Below, piece after piece: positions 32,392-43,720 of a stretch of 64,000 bases of DNA. The notes below the pieces were generated by a model, which saw only the letters and a program-made list of their open reading frames with translations, ran no database searches and was not told the origin of the DNA. This stretch comes from Microbacterium testaceum (GTDB lineage Bacteria; Actinomycetota; Actinomycetes; Actinomycetales; Microbacteriaceae): the NCBI RefSeq assembly GCF_006539145.1, contig NZ_BJML01000003.1:204276-268275 (forward strand), written 5' to 3'. The position numbers were made by a program, and so were the translations under genes. Within the stretch, counting starts at the first letter, position 1. Each line of letters opens with the position of its first letter.

Positions 32392-33561
32392 ATGTTCGCT
32401 CTCCGCCCGCTCACCCGCTATCAGCTGGTCACCGACCTCGGCATCGCGGTGGTCTTCTTCCTGCTGTCGATCGCCATCGAGCTCGTCGCGAGCGCCACCC
32501 CGGTCGACGGCGTCTCGGCGTTCTTCGTCGCCCTCGCCTTTGCGAGCGCCGTGGGATTGCGGCGCCTGCACCCGGGTCTCGCCCTCTGGATCGCGTGGGC
32601 GGCCGCCCTCGTGCAGATGGGCTTCGGCCGGCAGCCGTCTCCCTCCGACCTCGCCATCTTCGCGGTGCTGTACACGACGGCCGCCTACGGTACGCGTCGC
32701 GTGTTCTGGTTCGGATTCGGCTCGGCGATCGTCGGAGCGGCCCTGGTGCCCATCTACCTCGTGGGTCGTGGGTTGCAGGCGCCGCCGAACGGCAACGACT
32801 GGTTCGCGGTCATTGCCCTGTTCCTCGCCGCGGGCTTCGCCCTCCTGCTGGCCTGGGTCTCGGGCGCCCTCGTCCGCACCGCCATGCGGGCGTCGGCGAA
32901 CAGCCGCGCCCAGCGCGCCGCCGAGGCCGAGACGATCGCCGAGCAGGAGCGCGTGCGCATCGCCCGCGACATGCACGACGTCGTGGCCCACTCCCTGGCG
33001 GTCGTCATCGCGCAGGCCGACGGCGCCCGCTACGCCGCGGCATCCGATCCCCGGGCCACCTCCGAGGCGCTCACGACGATCTCGTCGACCGCGCGCGCGG
33101 CCCTCGCCGACGTACGGCTGCTCCTCACGCAGCTCCGGCATTCCCAGGCCGAGGGGCCGCAGCCCACCCTCGCCGACCTCGAGGTCCTGTTCCAGCGCAT
33201 GCGCGCGGCGGGCGTCGACCTCGAGGTCGCGGTCGACCCGTTGCCGCCCGGCGAGCCTCCCGCGGCCATCCAGCTCGCGGTGTACCGCATCATGCAGGAG
33301 GCGCTGACGAACGCCCTGCGCCACGGCGTCGACCCCCGCGTGCGCGTCCATCTGGCCTGGTGGCCCGACCGCGTCGTGGTCTCGGTGCGAAATGCCCGCG
33401 CCACGGCATCCGTCCCCGCTCTTCCCAGCACCGCCCCCGGCGGTCACGGCCTCATCGGCATGCGCGAGCGCGCGCAGCTCGTCGGGGGGCACCTGACGGC
33501 GGGACCCGAGTACGGCGAATTCGTCGTCCGCGCCACCCTTCCGATCGGCGCGCCGCTGTGA
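32392..33561 (+). CDS. Membrane sensor histidine kinase (NarL/DesK type)
   Basis: A 389-residue sensor kinase. Five or six hydrophobic helices fill residues 12-165, with no sizeable extracellular domain, so it probably senses within or at the membrane. A HisKA_3 dimerisation helix follows with His195 (RDMHDVVAH) as the phospho-acceptor, then an HATPase_c domain whose G2 box is GGHGLIGMRER (about 352-362). Its partner is the response regulator encoded 64 bases downstream. Start ATG 32392 is supported by a -10 element. Stimulus unknown. Confidence 0.92.
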   Translation: MFALRPLTRYQLVTDLGIAVVFFLLSIAIELVASATPVDGVSAFFVALAFASAVGLRRLHPGLALWIAWAAALVQMGFGRQPSPSDLAIFAVLYTTAAYGTRRVFWFGFGSAIVGAALVPIYLVGRGLQAPPNGNDWFAVIALFLAAGFALLLAWVSGALVRTAMRASANSRAQRAAEAETIAEQERVRIARDMHDVVAHSLAVVIAQADGARYAAASDPRATSEALTTISSTARAALADVRLLLTQLRHSQAEGPQPTLADLEVLFQRMRAAGVDLEVAVDPLPPGEPPAAIQLAVYRIMQEALTNALRHGVDPRVRVHLAWWPDRVVVSVRNARATASVPALPSTAPGGHGLIGMRERAQLVGGHLTAGPEYGEFVVRATLPIGAPL

Positions 33562-33625
33562 GCGCGCGTCGGACCGAGCAGAGTGGATGCCGAGCCACCC
33601 CCGACCCGCGAGAGGAGCCGTCGTC

Positions 33626-34276
33626 ATGACCGCCCCCGTCCGCATCGTCCTCGTCGACGATCAAGCCCTGTTCCGCGCCGGCATCCGGATGGTGATCGAT
33701 TCCCAGCCCGACCTCGAAGTGGTGGGGGAGGCCTCGGACGGACGCGAGGGCATCGAGGTCGTCCGTGCCACGCGCCCCGACCTCGTGCTCATGGATGTGC
33801 GCATGCCGGTCATGGACGGGCTCGCGGCGACCGCCGAGATCCTGCGCGAGCCCGACGCTCCGCGCGTGGTGGTGCTGACGACGTTCGACCTCGACGAGGC
33901 TGCGGCCAGGGCCATCCAGGGTGGGGCGAGCGGCTTCCTCCTGAAGGACTCCGAGCCCGAATTCCTCCTGTCGGCGGTGCGCACCGTCCACGCGGGTTCC
34001 GCGGTCATCGCCGCCGAAGCCACGCGAGAGCTCTTCGCACACATCGCCGACGGCGGCGCGGGGGAGCCGGTGCCGCCCTCCTATGGCGCGCTCACCGATC
34101 GCGAGCGGGAGATCTTCACCCTCGCGGCCGCGGGACTCAGCAACGCCGAGATCGCCGAGCGCGAGTTCCTGTCCGAGGCCACGGTGAAGACGCACATCAG
34201 TCGCATCCTGACCAAACTCGCCCTGCGCGATCGCGTACAGCTCGTCGTCTTCGCCTACCGGCACGGCCTCGCCTGA
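33626..34276 (+). CDS. NarL/FixJ-family response regulator
   Basis: A 216-residue two-component regulator. The receiver domain (1-120) has Asp11-Asp12 and phospho-acceptor Asp57 in LVLMDVRMP, and the conserved Lys near 107 (LLKDS). A LuxR-type helix-turn-helix (about 154-212) has LTDREREIFTLAAAGLSN and ATVKTHISRIL. AGAGGAG at 33611-33617 lies eight bases before ATG 33626, so I prefer this start over the GTG/ATG options upstream. It pairs with the histidine kinase just before it. Target genes are not evident here. Confidence 0.93.
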   Translation: MTAPVRIVLVDDQALFRAGIRMVIDSQPDLEVVGEASDGREGIEVVRATRPDLVLMDVRMPVMDGLAATAEILREPDAPRVVVLTTFDLDEAAARAIQGGASGFLLKDSEPEFLLSAVRTVHAGSAVIAAEATRELFAHIADGGAGEPVPPSYGALTDREREIFTLAAAGLSNAEIAEREFLSEATVKTHISRILTKLALRDRVQLVVFAYRHGLA

Positions 34277-34287
34277 GGCGCCGCGGG

Positions 34288-34788
34288 TCAGTCGGCGTCG
34301 GCTTCGGGGTCGTGCGCCCACGTGGGGGCGAGGGCCTTGATGCGCAGCGCCCGCCACTGCCAGGTCGCCCAGAGCGCTGGCCACATCGCGGGAGCCGCGG
34401 CCCCGCCGATCGTCAGGCGCTCGCGCCAGAGTGTGCGTCCCGGCTCGCCGGGGGCCTCCGACACCGCCATCTGGTGATCCCACACGTCGAGGACCGAGAG
34501 CGGCCCGGTCAGGGGCACGCCCCAGTCGCGGAAGACGCGCACGCGCCCGTGCTCGTCGGTCGTCTCGCGGTCGGCGACCGAGATCAGCTGACGCCCGACC
34601 GGCAGCAGCCCCGCGACGCTCATCTGCACGGGCACGTCGTCGCCCGACGCGAACGAGGTCGGCATCTCGCCGAGGGCCTCGACCTCGAGCAGGGGGCCGT
34701 ACAGCTCCGCCACCGCGCGCGGGGAGTGCAGGGCGCGCCAGGCGGCATCCGGGTCGCAGTCGATGACGAACTTCAGCAGGATGCGCAT
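34288..34788 (-). CDS. SRPBCC-like (START/Bet v1 fold) hypothetical protein
   Basis: A 166-residue soluble protein. It begins MRILLKFVIDCDPDAAWRALHSP, the beta-strand then helix pattern that opens SRPBCC lipid- or ligand-binding folds, and ends in a Trp-rich helix (MWPALWATWQWRALRIKALAP). The strands between are compatible with that fold, but similarity is loose and there is no catalytic motif. Start ATG 34788; CACGAT six bases upstream may be a -10 element. It is convergent with the response regulator (11 bases apart) and divergent from the ComB-like gene. Confidence 0.55.
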   Translation of the reverse strand: MRILLKFVIDCDPDAAWRALHSPRAVAELYGPLLEVEALGEMPTSFASGDDVPVQMSVAGLLPVGRQLISVADRETTDEHGRVRVFRDWGVPLTGPLSVLDVWDHQMAVSEAPGEPGRTLWRERLTIGGAAAPAMWPALWATWQWRALRIKALAPTWAHDPEADAD

Positions 34789-34857
34789 GAGTCGATCGTG
34801 CCCGATCCCGATGATCCGTGCGCACGGCTTGACGCGGGGCGTCGGTTCCGGGCGTTT

Positions 34858-34863
34858 TACGAT
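34858..34863 (+). promoter_or_regulatory. -10 element (TACGAT) of the ComB-like gene
   Basis: TACGAT lies 6 bases before ATG 34870; leaderless pattern. Confidence 0.5.
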
Positions 34864-34869
34864 CGAGGG

Positions 34870-35484
34870 ATGCCGTCTTCTCCCGCCCTCGCTCAGTCCG
34901 ACTACCAGGTGCGTCTGGACTGGGGTCGCTCGGGGCTGGAGCGCCTGGCCCCGGCCCCCGTCGTGATCGTCGTGCAGACACTGGGGCTGTCGCTGCGCGC
35001 GCTGGACGCGACCGAGAGCGGCGAGACCATGATCCTCGAGGGTGACCCGACCGCGGAGCTCGCGCTCGCCGCCGGTCGCGAGGGCGCTCACGTCGTCGTC
35101 GGCGGGCTGCGCAACGCCGCCGCCGTGGCCGCCCACGTCCTCGAGGTGCAGCGCACGCGCGGCGAGCGCACCGGCATCTCGATCATCGCCGCCGGTTCTC
35201 CCGATGCCGACGGCCTCCGCTTCGCGGTCGAGGATCTTCTCGGAGCGGGCGCCGTGGTCGCCGCTCTCGGCGACCTGGGGATCGACCACGCCTCTCCCGA
35301 TGCCGCGGTGGCGGGCGAGGGGTTCCGGGCTCTCGCGGGCGCCGCGCGGCACCTGCTGACGGCCAGCGGAACCGGACGCGCGCTCGCCGCCGTCGGGGCA
35401 CGCGAGGCGGTGCTGTCGGCGGCCGCGCGCGATGCGGCATCCGTCGTCCCGATCGTCCGCGACGGCTCCATCGTCACCGTCTGA
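34870..35484 (+). CDS. 2-phosphosulfolactate phosphatase (ComB) family protein
   Basis: A 204-residue cytoplasmic protein of the ComB fold. The Gly- and Ala-rich strand-helix pattern and the motifs GLRNAAAVAAHV and ISIIAAGSPDADGLRFAVEDLLGAG match family members, where the latter (AAGE-type, here AAGS) lies in the active site. ComB removes phosphate in coenzyme M synthesis in archaea; actinobacteria lack that pathway, so the true substrate here is unknown. The acidic residue normally found in the AAGE motif is replaced by Ser-Pro-Asp, so activity may differ. Confidence 0.65.
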   Translation: MPSSPALAQSDYQVRLDWGRSGLERLAPAPVVIVVQTLGLSLRALDATESGETMILEGDPTAELALAAGREGAHVVVGGLRNAAAVAAHVLEVQRTRGERTGISIIAAGSPDADGLRFAVEDLLGAGAVVAALGDLGIDHASPDAAVAGEGFRALAGAARHLLTASGTGRALAAVGAREAVLSAAARDAASVVPIVRDGSIVTV

Positions 35485-35490
35485 GCCCCT

Positions 35491-35979
35491 CTATCGGGGC
35501 GTCGATGCCGCCAGACGCGTCGCACGGGTGATGTCGCGATGCACCCACGACAGGGCGAAGCGCGGGTCGAACGACGGCGCGCATTTCGCGCACGAGGTGG
35601 GTCGGGTGGCGCGACGGTGCCGGTACGCCACGTGCCCCGCCGGGCACGTGCCCACCCAGGGGGCCAGTTCGTTCGCGGTCTCCCCGGCGTGGGTCGTGCC
35701 GCCGACGTAGCCGAGCTCGCGCGCCGTGCGCTTCCAGACCGGACCGTGACCGGCCGCCGCCCCCGCGACGGCGTGCGCGACCTCGTGCAGGAGCGTCTGA
35801 TGGTTGGTGTCGTCGTCGTAGCGCGCAGACAGGTAGCGCGAGACGCTGATGCGCTTGCGGCCGTAGTCGCACAGGCCCGCGCGCCGCTTGGCGTTGTCGA
35901 AGGCGAACGTCCACGACTCATCGAGGTGCAGGGCGATCAACGCCTCGGCCCAGATGCGTACGCGCTGCAGGTCGGACAT
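35491..35979 (-). CDS. SprT-like zinc metalloprotease domain protein
   Basis: A 162-residue protein of the SprT/Spartan-like group. The zinc motif HEVAH is at 65-69, and a C-terminal zinc ribbon has CPAGH and CAKC pairs (about 116-140). Eukaryotic Spartan cleaves DNA-protein crosslinks; the role of the bacterial family is little known. ATG 35979 is chosen because TAGGCT lies 7 bases upstream; an in-frame start ten codons earlier has no such support. Confidence 0.85.
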   Translation of the reverse strand: MSDLQRVRIWAEALIALHLDESWTFAFDNAKRRAGLCDYGRKRISVSRYLSARYDDDTNHQTLLHEVAHAVAGAAAGHGPVWKRTARELGYVGGTTHAGETANELAPWVGTCPAGHVAYRHRRATRPTSCAKCAPSFDPRFALSWVHRDITRATRLAASTPR

Positions 35980-35986
35980 GAGCGGA

Positions 35987-35992
35987 AGCCTA
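35987..35992 (-). promoter_or_regulatory. -10 element (TAGGCT) of the SprT-like gene
   Basis: TAGGCT on the minus strand, 7 bases before ATG 35979; leaderless pattern. Confidence 0.5.
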
Positions 35993-36009
35993 GGAGGGAC
36001 CCCCGACAC

Positions 36010-36537
36010 TCAGCTGGCGACGACCTCGCGCGTGCGCCGACGTTCCGCGGCGTCGATCGCGAGCAGGGTCGACTCGAGCTGGGCATCGGTGGCACCCGCG
36101 TTCTGACGCAGGAACAGCGCCTGCTTGAAGTCGCGGCGCGCGGCGTCGTAGTCGCCCTCGTCGTAATGCACTTTGCCGCGGTGCTGGAGCGCGAAGGCGG
36201 CGATGCTCGCCCAGCCCTGACCCTCGGCCTCCTCGGCGCACATCGTGAGTTCTTGCTCAGCGGCGGCGTAGGCCCCGCGGCACTGCATGATCGTGGCGTG
36301 CAGAATCCGCGCGCGCAGCAGATCGCGACGGGTGCCGGCCATGCGGGCGACGCGCACCGACTGCTCCGAGACGGCGAGCGCCTCGTCGAAGCGATCGAGC
36401 ACCTTGAGGAGCCAGACCCGCTCGAGCAGGGCGTGGAGGCTGCGCTGGGAGCCGATCTCCTCGAGACGCTCCGCGCACTCGCGGGAGTCGGTGACCTCGC
36501 GCAAGGTGTCGGGGTCGTACCCGTGGATGTAGCTCAC
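36010..36537 (-). CDS. TPR-like repeat protein
   Basis: A 175-residue helical protein. Three to four degenerate tetratricopeptide units can be seen (LLERVWLLKVLDRFDEALAV, ARILHATIMQCRGAYAAAEQ and ALQHRGKVHYDEGDYDAARR), each with the A-x8-G/Y-x2-A spacing of TPRs, so it probably binds another protein. No signal or membrane segment. AGGAG lies six bases before GTG 36537. Function unknown. Confidence 0.7.
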   Translation of the reverse strand: MSYIHGYDPDTLREVTDSRECAERLEEIGSQRSLHALLERVWLLKVLDRFDEALAVSEQSVRVARMAGTRRDLLRARILHATIMQCRGAYAAAEQELTMCAEEAEGQGWASIAAFALQHRGKVHYDEGDYDAARRDFKQALFLRQNAGATDAQLESTLLAIDAAERRRTREVVAS

Positions 36538-36631
36538 CTTCGCTCCTCTCGTTCCGGCAGGACTTCCAGTCTGCGCCGCCCGGGCGTCGAGCGTCGCAGC
36601 GCCACGCGGTCGTGGGGTGAAGACACGGCGA

Positions 36632-37498
36632 TCATCTCTCGAAGAGGGATGCCGAGGGCTTCGGCGACGCGGTCGCGTCGGCGTCGGTGGCCGCCCTCGC
36701 CCCGCGCATGAACTCCTCGATCTCGGCGCCCTGGGCGACCTTCGCCGGGTGGGGCCCGGCCGCCATGAGGCGTGGGAGCCACTCGACCGGCAGCGGGGCG
36801 GCGGACGCGGCGACGACGAGGTTGCCGAATCGGCGCCCCTTGAGCACCTGCACCTCGGCGAGGACGATGACCTCGGGCAGCACCTCGCGGATCGTGGCGA
36901 CCTGACGGCGGGCGAAGGCGAGCCCCGGTCCGTCCGAGACGTTGACCAGCAGCACGCCGTCGGCCGCGAGCATCGCCGCCGCCTCCCGATAGAACTCCAC
37001 GGTCGTCAGGTGGGCCGGGGTCTGGGCGCCGGAGTAGACGTCGCTGACGAGCAGATCGACCGCGCCGGAGAGCCCCGCCGGCAGCTTGGAGAGCCCCGCC
37101 CGCGCGTCGCCGATGCGCACGCGCACCGAGGCGCCGCGCGGCAGTGGCAGGTTCTCACGCACGAGATCCCACAGTGCCGGTTCGAGTTCGATGACCTGCT
37201 GGCGTGAGCCCGGTCGGGTCGCTTCGACGTAGCGCGGCAGGGTGAGCGCGCCCGCGCCGAGGTGGACCGCGGTGAGAGGCTGTCCCGGCATCCGGAGACG
37301 ATCGATCACGGCGCCCATGCGCGCCACGTACTCGAAGTGCAGGTGCGTCGGATCGTCGAGGTCGACGTGCGACTGGGGCGTGCCATCGACCACGAGCTCC
37401 CACCCCGAGACGAACCCCGAGGGCGAGATGCGCGCGAGGGCGCCGTCCGACAACCGCGCGGTGGGGGCGTCGTCGGGTTCGATGCGCATGCGGGCCAT
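36632..37498 (-). CDS. Spermidine synthase-like methyltransferase-fold protein
   Basis: A 288-residue Rossmann protein of the spermine/spermidine synthase family. Motif I is VHLGAGALTLPRYV, the acidic end of strand 2 is VIELEPALWDLV, a conserved Asp-Ala pair follows in IGDARAGL, and VDLLVSDVYSG holds the usual catalytic Asp. The N-terminal beta-tetramerisation domain of true synthases is reduced. No S-adenosylmethionine decarboxylase gene is nearby, so it may not make spermidine. The start ATG 37498 is set by TAGCGT 7 bases upstream. It is divergent from pxpA with 42 bases between. Confidence 0.78.
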   Translation of the reverse strand: MARMRIEPDDAPTARLSDGALARISPSGFVSGWELVVDGTPQSHVDLDDPTHLHFEYVARMGAVIDRLRMPGQPLTAVHLGAGALTLPRYVEATRPGSRQQVIELEPALWDLVRENLPLPRGASVRVRIGDARAGLSKLPAGLSGAVDLLVSDVYSGAQTPAHLTTVEFYREAAAMLAADGVLLVNVSDGPGLAFARRQVATIREVLPEVIVLAEVQVLKGRRFGNLVVAASAAPLPVEWLPRLMAAGPHPAKVAQGAEIEEFMRGARAATDADATASPKPSASLFER

Positions 37499-37505
37499 GT
37501 CCCCC

Positions 37506-37534
37506 ACGCTAGGCCCTCCGGGCGGCGGTACCGT
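37506..37534. promoter_or_regulatory. Divergent leaderless promoters in a 42-base region
   Basis: TAGCGT on the minus strand (37511-37506) lies 7 bases before ATG 37498, and TACCGT on the plus strand (37529-37534) lies 6 bases before ATG 37541. Seventeen bases separate the -10 elements, so the -35 zone of each covers the -10 of the other. Confidence 0.5.
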
Positions 37535-37540
37535 GGCCGC

Positions 37541-38293
37541 ATGCGGGTGGATCTCAACGCCGACCTGGGCGAGACCGTCGACGGGATGCCGACGGCCGAC
37601 GACGACGCCATGTTCGCGGTGATCTCGAGCGCGAACGTGGCCTGCGGCGGGCACGCGGGGGATGCCGCCTCGATGCGCGCCTCGGTCGAGAGGGCGATCC
37701 GCTTCGGGGTCGCCGTCGGCGCCCACCCCTCGTACGACGACCGCGAGAACTTCGGTCGCGTCGCCCGCTCGCCCGAGCCCGGCGAGCTCCGCGCGAGCGT
37801 GACGGCTCAACTGTCCGCTCTCGTCGCGGCCGGCGCCGATCTGCGCTACGTGAAACCGCACGGGGCGCTCTACCACGCGGTCACCGCCGACCCCCGCCAG
37901 GCCGAGGCGGTCGCGTCAGCGGTGGCGGATCAGTCCAGTTGGCTCGGACGCGCTCTGCCTCTCCTCGGTCTGACCGGCGCGATCGCCGAGGCGGCGGCAT
38001 CCGCGGATCTTCCCTTCGTGCAGGAAGCGTTCCTCGATCGCGGGTACACCGCGCGGGGCACTCTCGTCCCACGCGGTCAGCCGGGTGACCTCGTCCACGA
38101 CCCCGACGCGGTGGCCGACCGCGCCCTGCGTCTCGTCCGCGACGGAGAGGTCGACACCGTCGACGGAGCGCGCGTGTGCGTCGACGCCGCCTCGTTGTGT
38201 CTGCACGGAGACACCCCGACCGCCGTCGCCATGGCGCGCGCGGTCCGCGCAGCACTCGACGGAGCGGGCATCGAGGTGCGCGCACCGTGGTGA
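37541..38293 (+). CDS. pxpA: 5-oxoprolinase subunit A (LamB/YcsF family)
   Basis: With PxpB and PxpC it hydrolyses 5-oxoproline (pyroglutamate) to glutamate using ATP, clearing this damage product of glutamine. The 250-residue protein begins RVDLNADLGE, followed by SSANVACGGHAGD (about 29-41), GAHPSYDD and VKPHGALYH, all hallmarks of the family. It overlaps the fused pxpB-pxpC gene by four bases, so all parts of the enzyme are made together. The start is set by TACCGT 6 bases upstream. Confidence 0.93.
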   Translation: MRVDLNADLGETVDGMPTADDDAMFAVISSANVACGGHAGDAASMRASVERAIRFGVAVGAHPSYDDRENFGRVARSPEPGELRASVTAQLSALVAAGADLRYVKPHGALYHAVTADPRQAEAVASAVADQSSWLGRALPLLGLTGAIAEAAASADLPFVQEAFLDRGYTARGTLVPRGQPGDLVHDPDAVADRALRLVRDGEVDTVDGARVCVDAASLCLHGDTPTAVAMARAVRAALDGAGIEVRAPW

Positions 38294-39894
38294 CGCCGCC
38301 GGATGCGGCGGTCGTCCTGCGGTCGATGGGGGAGCGGGCCGTACTCGCCGAGGTCGCCGACCTCGCTGCCGTCGTCCGCCTGCACGCGGCGCTCGCCGCG
38401 GACCCGCCCGGTGGGATCGACGATCTCGTCCCCGCCGCCCGGACCGTTCTGGTGTGCTTCGACCCTGCGCGGATCGCCGCAGCATCCGTTCGCTCGTGGA
38501 TCCGCTCGGCGGCCGAGAGGCCCACCGACGACCCGGAACCCGGACTGCTCGTGGAAGTCCCCCTGCGCTACGACGGCGTCGATCTCGACGACACGGCCGC
38601 ACTCCTCGGCATCCCCGCCGCCGATCTCGTCTCGCGCCACGCGGCGGCGGAATGGTCGGTCGCTTTCACCGGCTTCGCGCCGGGGTTCGCCTACCTCGTG
38701 AGCGCGCACTGGCCCTTCGACGTGCCCCGACTCGACCAGCCGCGGACGCGGGTGCCCGCGGGCGCGGTCGGGCTCGCCGCCGGCTTCACGGGCGCGTATC
38801 CCCGCGAGACCCCGGGTGGCTGGCGCCTGATCGCCTCGACCGATGCGGTTCTCTTCGATCCGGATGCCACCCACCCTGTGCTGCTGCCCCCTCGAGCCCG
38901 CGTGCGGTTCGTCCCCGAGCGATCGCGGGTCGAGGTGCCGAGGGCCCCGGACGCGCCGGCTGCTCCCCGGAGCGCGACGAGGGATGCCGTCGACTCTCCG
39001 CCGGCGCCGGCGCCGGCGACCCTCGCCCGAGACGGCGGTCGCCCTGCGCTGCGGATTCTCGACCCGGGCGCCGCGACCACCGTGCAAGACCTGGGTCGCC
39101 CGCACCGCGCCGCCCTCGGGGTCGCCCGCTCGGGAGCACTCGACCGCGTCGCGCTGCGCACCGCCAACCGGCTGGTCGGCAACGACGAGGGGGCGGCGGG
39201 GCTCGAGATCCTGCTCGGCGGCTGGCATGCCCGCGCCGAGACGGACACGTGGGTGTGCGTGACCGGGGCGTTCCTCGAGGTGCGGGTCGACGAGGTTCCG
39301 GTCGATCTCTACGCACCCCTTCTCGTCCCTGCCGGAAGCGAGCTGTCCATCGGGGTCGCGCGGCTGGGTCTGCGCAGCTACCTGGCCGTCCGCGGCGGCG
39401 TCGAGGGGGCCGCGGTGATGGACTCGCGCGCCCGCGACTCGCTCGCGGGTCTCGGCCCCGCCCCGCTGCGCACCGGGGACCTCGTGCGGGCCGGGGTGCC
39501 GGCATCCGCCATTCCCTCCGTCGACGTCTTCCCCTGGACCGTTCCGCCCTCGACGATCGACGTCGCTCTCGCCGAGGGCCCGCGCGCCGACTGGTTCGCC
39601 CCGCGCGCCCTGGCGACGCTCTTCGCCGAGCCCTGGACCGTCTCGGCCGACCTCGACCGCGTCGGCATCCGTCTCGACGGCCCCGTCCTCGAACGGATCC
39701 GCCCCGGGGAACTGCCGAGCGAGGGAATGACGCCCGGAGCGCTGCAGGTTCCCCCGCACGGCCGGCCGGTCGTGCTGCTCGCCGACGGGCCCGTGACCGG
39801 CGGATACCCGGTGATCGCGGTGGCGACGGAGGCCGGGACCTCGGCGCTCGCTCAGGCGCGGCCGGGCGATACCGTGCGCTTCCGGCGCGCCTGA
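38290..39894 (+). CDS. 5-oxoprolinase subunits B and C fused
   Basis: A 534-residue fusion. Residues 1-215 are the PxpB (KipI-like) domain, with FTGFAPGFAYL and PRLDQPRTRVPAGAVG; residues about 245-534 are the PxpC (KipA-like) domain starting RILDPGAATTVQDLGRPH. A linker rich in Pro, Ala and Arg (216-244) joins them. In many bacteria these are two genes. The start is GTG 38290, which overlaps the pxpA TGA; GTG 38287 one codon earlier is possible. No stop or frameshift interrupts the fusion, so both domains should be made as one chain. Confidence 0.9.
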   Translation: MTPPDAAVVLRSMGERAVLAEVADLAAVVRLHAALAADPPGGIDDLVPAARTVLVCFDPARIAAASVRSWIRSAAERPTDDPEPGLLVEVPLRYDGVDLDDTAALLGIPAADLVSRHAAAEWSVAFTGFAPGFAYLVSAHWPFDVPRLDQPRTRVPAGAVGLAAGFTGAYPRETPGGWRLIASTDAVLFDPDATHPVLLPPRARVRFVPERSRVEVPRAPDAPAAPRSATRDAVDSPPAPAPATLARDGGRPALRILDPGAATTVQDLGRPHRAALGVARSGALDRVALRTANRLVGNDEGAAGLEILLGGWHARAETDTWVCVTGAFLEVRVDEVPVDLYAPLLVPAGSELSIGVARLGLRSYLAVRGGVEGAAVMDSRARDSLAGLGPAPLRTGDLVRAGVPASAIPSVDVFPWTVPPSTIDVALAEGPRADWFAPRALATLFAEPWTVSADLDRVGIRLDGPVLERIRPGELPSEGMTPGALQVPPHGRPVVLLADGPVTGGYPVIAVATEAGTSALAQARPGDTVRFRRA

Positions 39895-39969
39895 CGGGGA
39901 CGCCGAGGGGAATCTCGAACGAGCGCACGCGGTTATACCGCAGGTCCGAGAACGCGTCAAGAATCGGAC

Positions 39970-39998
39970 TGGACACGGCGAGTCCTCCCACGTATGCT
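39970..39998 (+). promoter_or_regulatory. Promoter of rpoB-rpoC
   Basis: TGGACA at 39970-39975 and TATGCT at 39993-39998 with a 17-base spacer fit a vegetative sigma-70-type promoter. Transcription from about 40005 would give a leader of about 160 bases before the TTG start, unlike the leaderless genes around it. The leader contains CCTGCCC and GGGCAGG, about 65 bases apart, which could pair. Confidence 0.65.
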
Positions 39999-40153
39999 TG
40001 GACTTTGCGCTCCTCGATTCCCCCTGCCCTCATATGGTGGTCGGCTGAGCCTGTCCGTCCCCGCTTCACCGCGGTGTGCGACGTGCAGGTTATCGGGGCA
40101 GGAACGCACTCCACCTGACGACAAGGAATCACGAGCCCCTCGCCCGGGCTTCT

Positions 40154-40158
40154 GGAGG
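40154..40158 (+). promoter_or_regulatory. Ribosome binding site that fixes the rpoB TTG start
   Basis: GGAGG, eight bases before TTG 40167. No ATG or GTG in frame lies near, so it decides the unusual start. Confidence 0.75.
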
Positions 40159-40166
40159 TTATTCCC

Positions 40167-43664
<3,498 letters not shown>

Positions 43665-43720
43665 GCTTCCAGCTCAGCGACCCAGCTCAGATTTCAGAGA
43701 ATTCCGACACAGGAGAACCA

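Noticed and set aside
29575..33645. A 1356-codon open frame on the minus strand
   Set aside because: Only its last 237 codons (the SDR) look like protein; the rest runs antisense to the DUF6421 operon partner frame, the Lrp gene and the two-component genes and is low-complexity.
40021..40166. Short open frames in the rpoB leader as a leader peptide
   Set aside because: No ribosome site in front of them and no amino-acid bias that would suggest attenuation.
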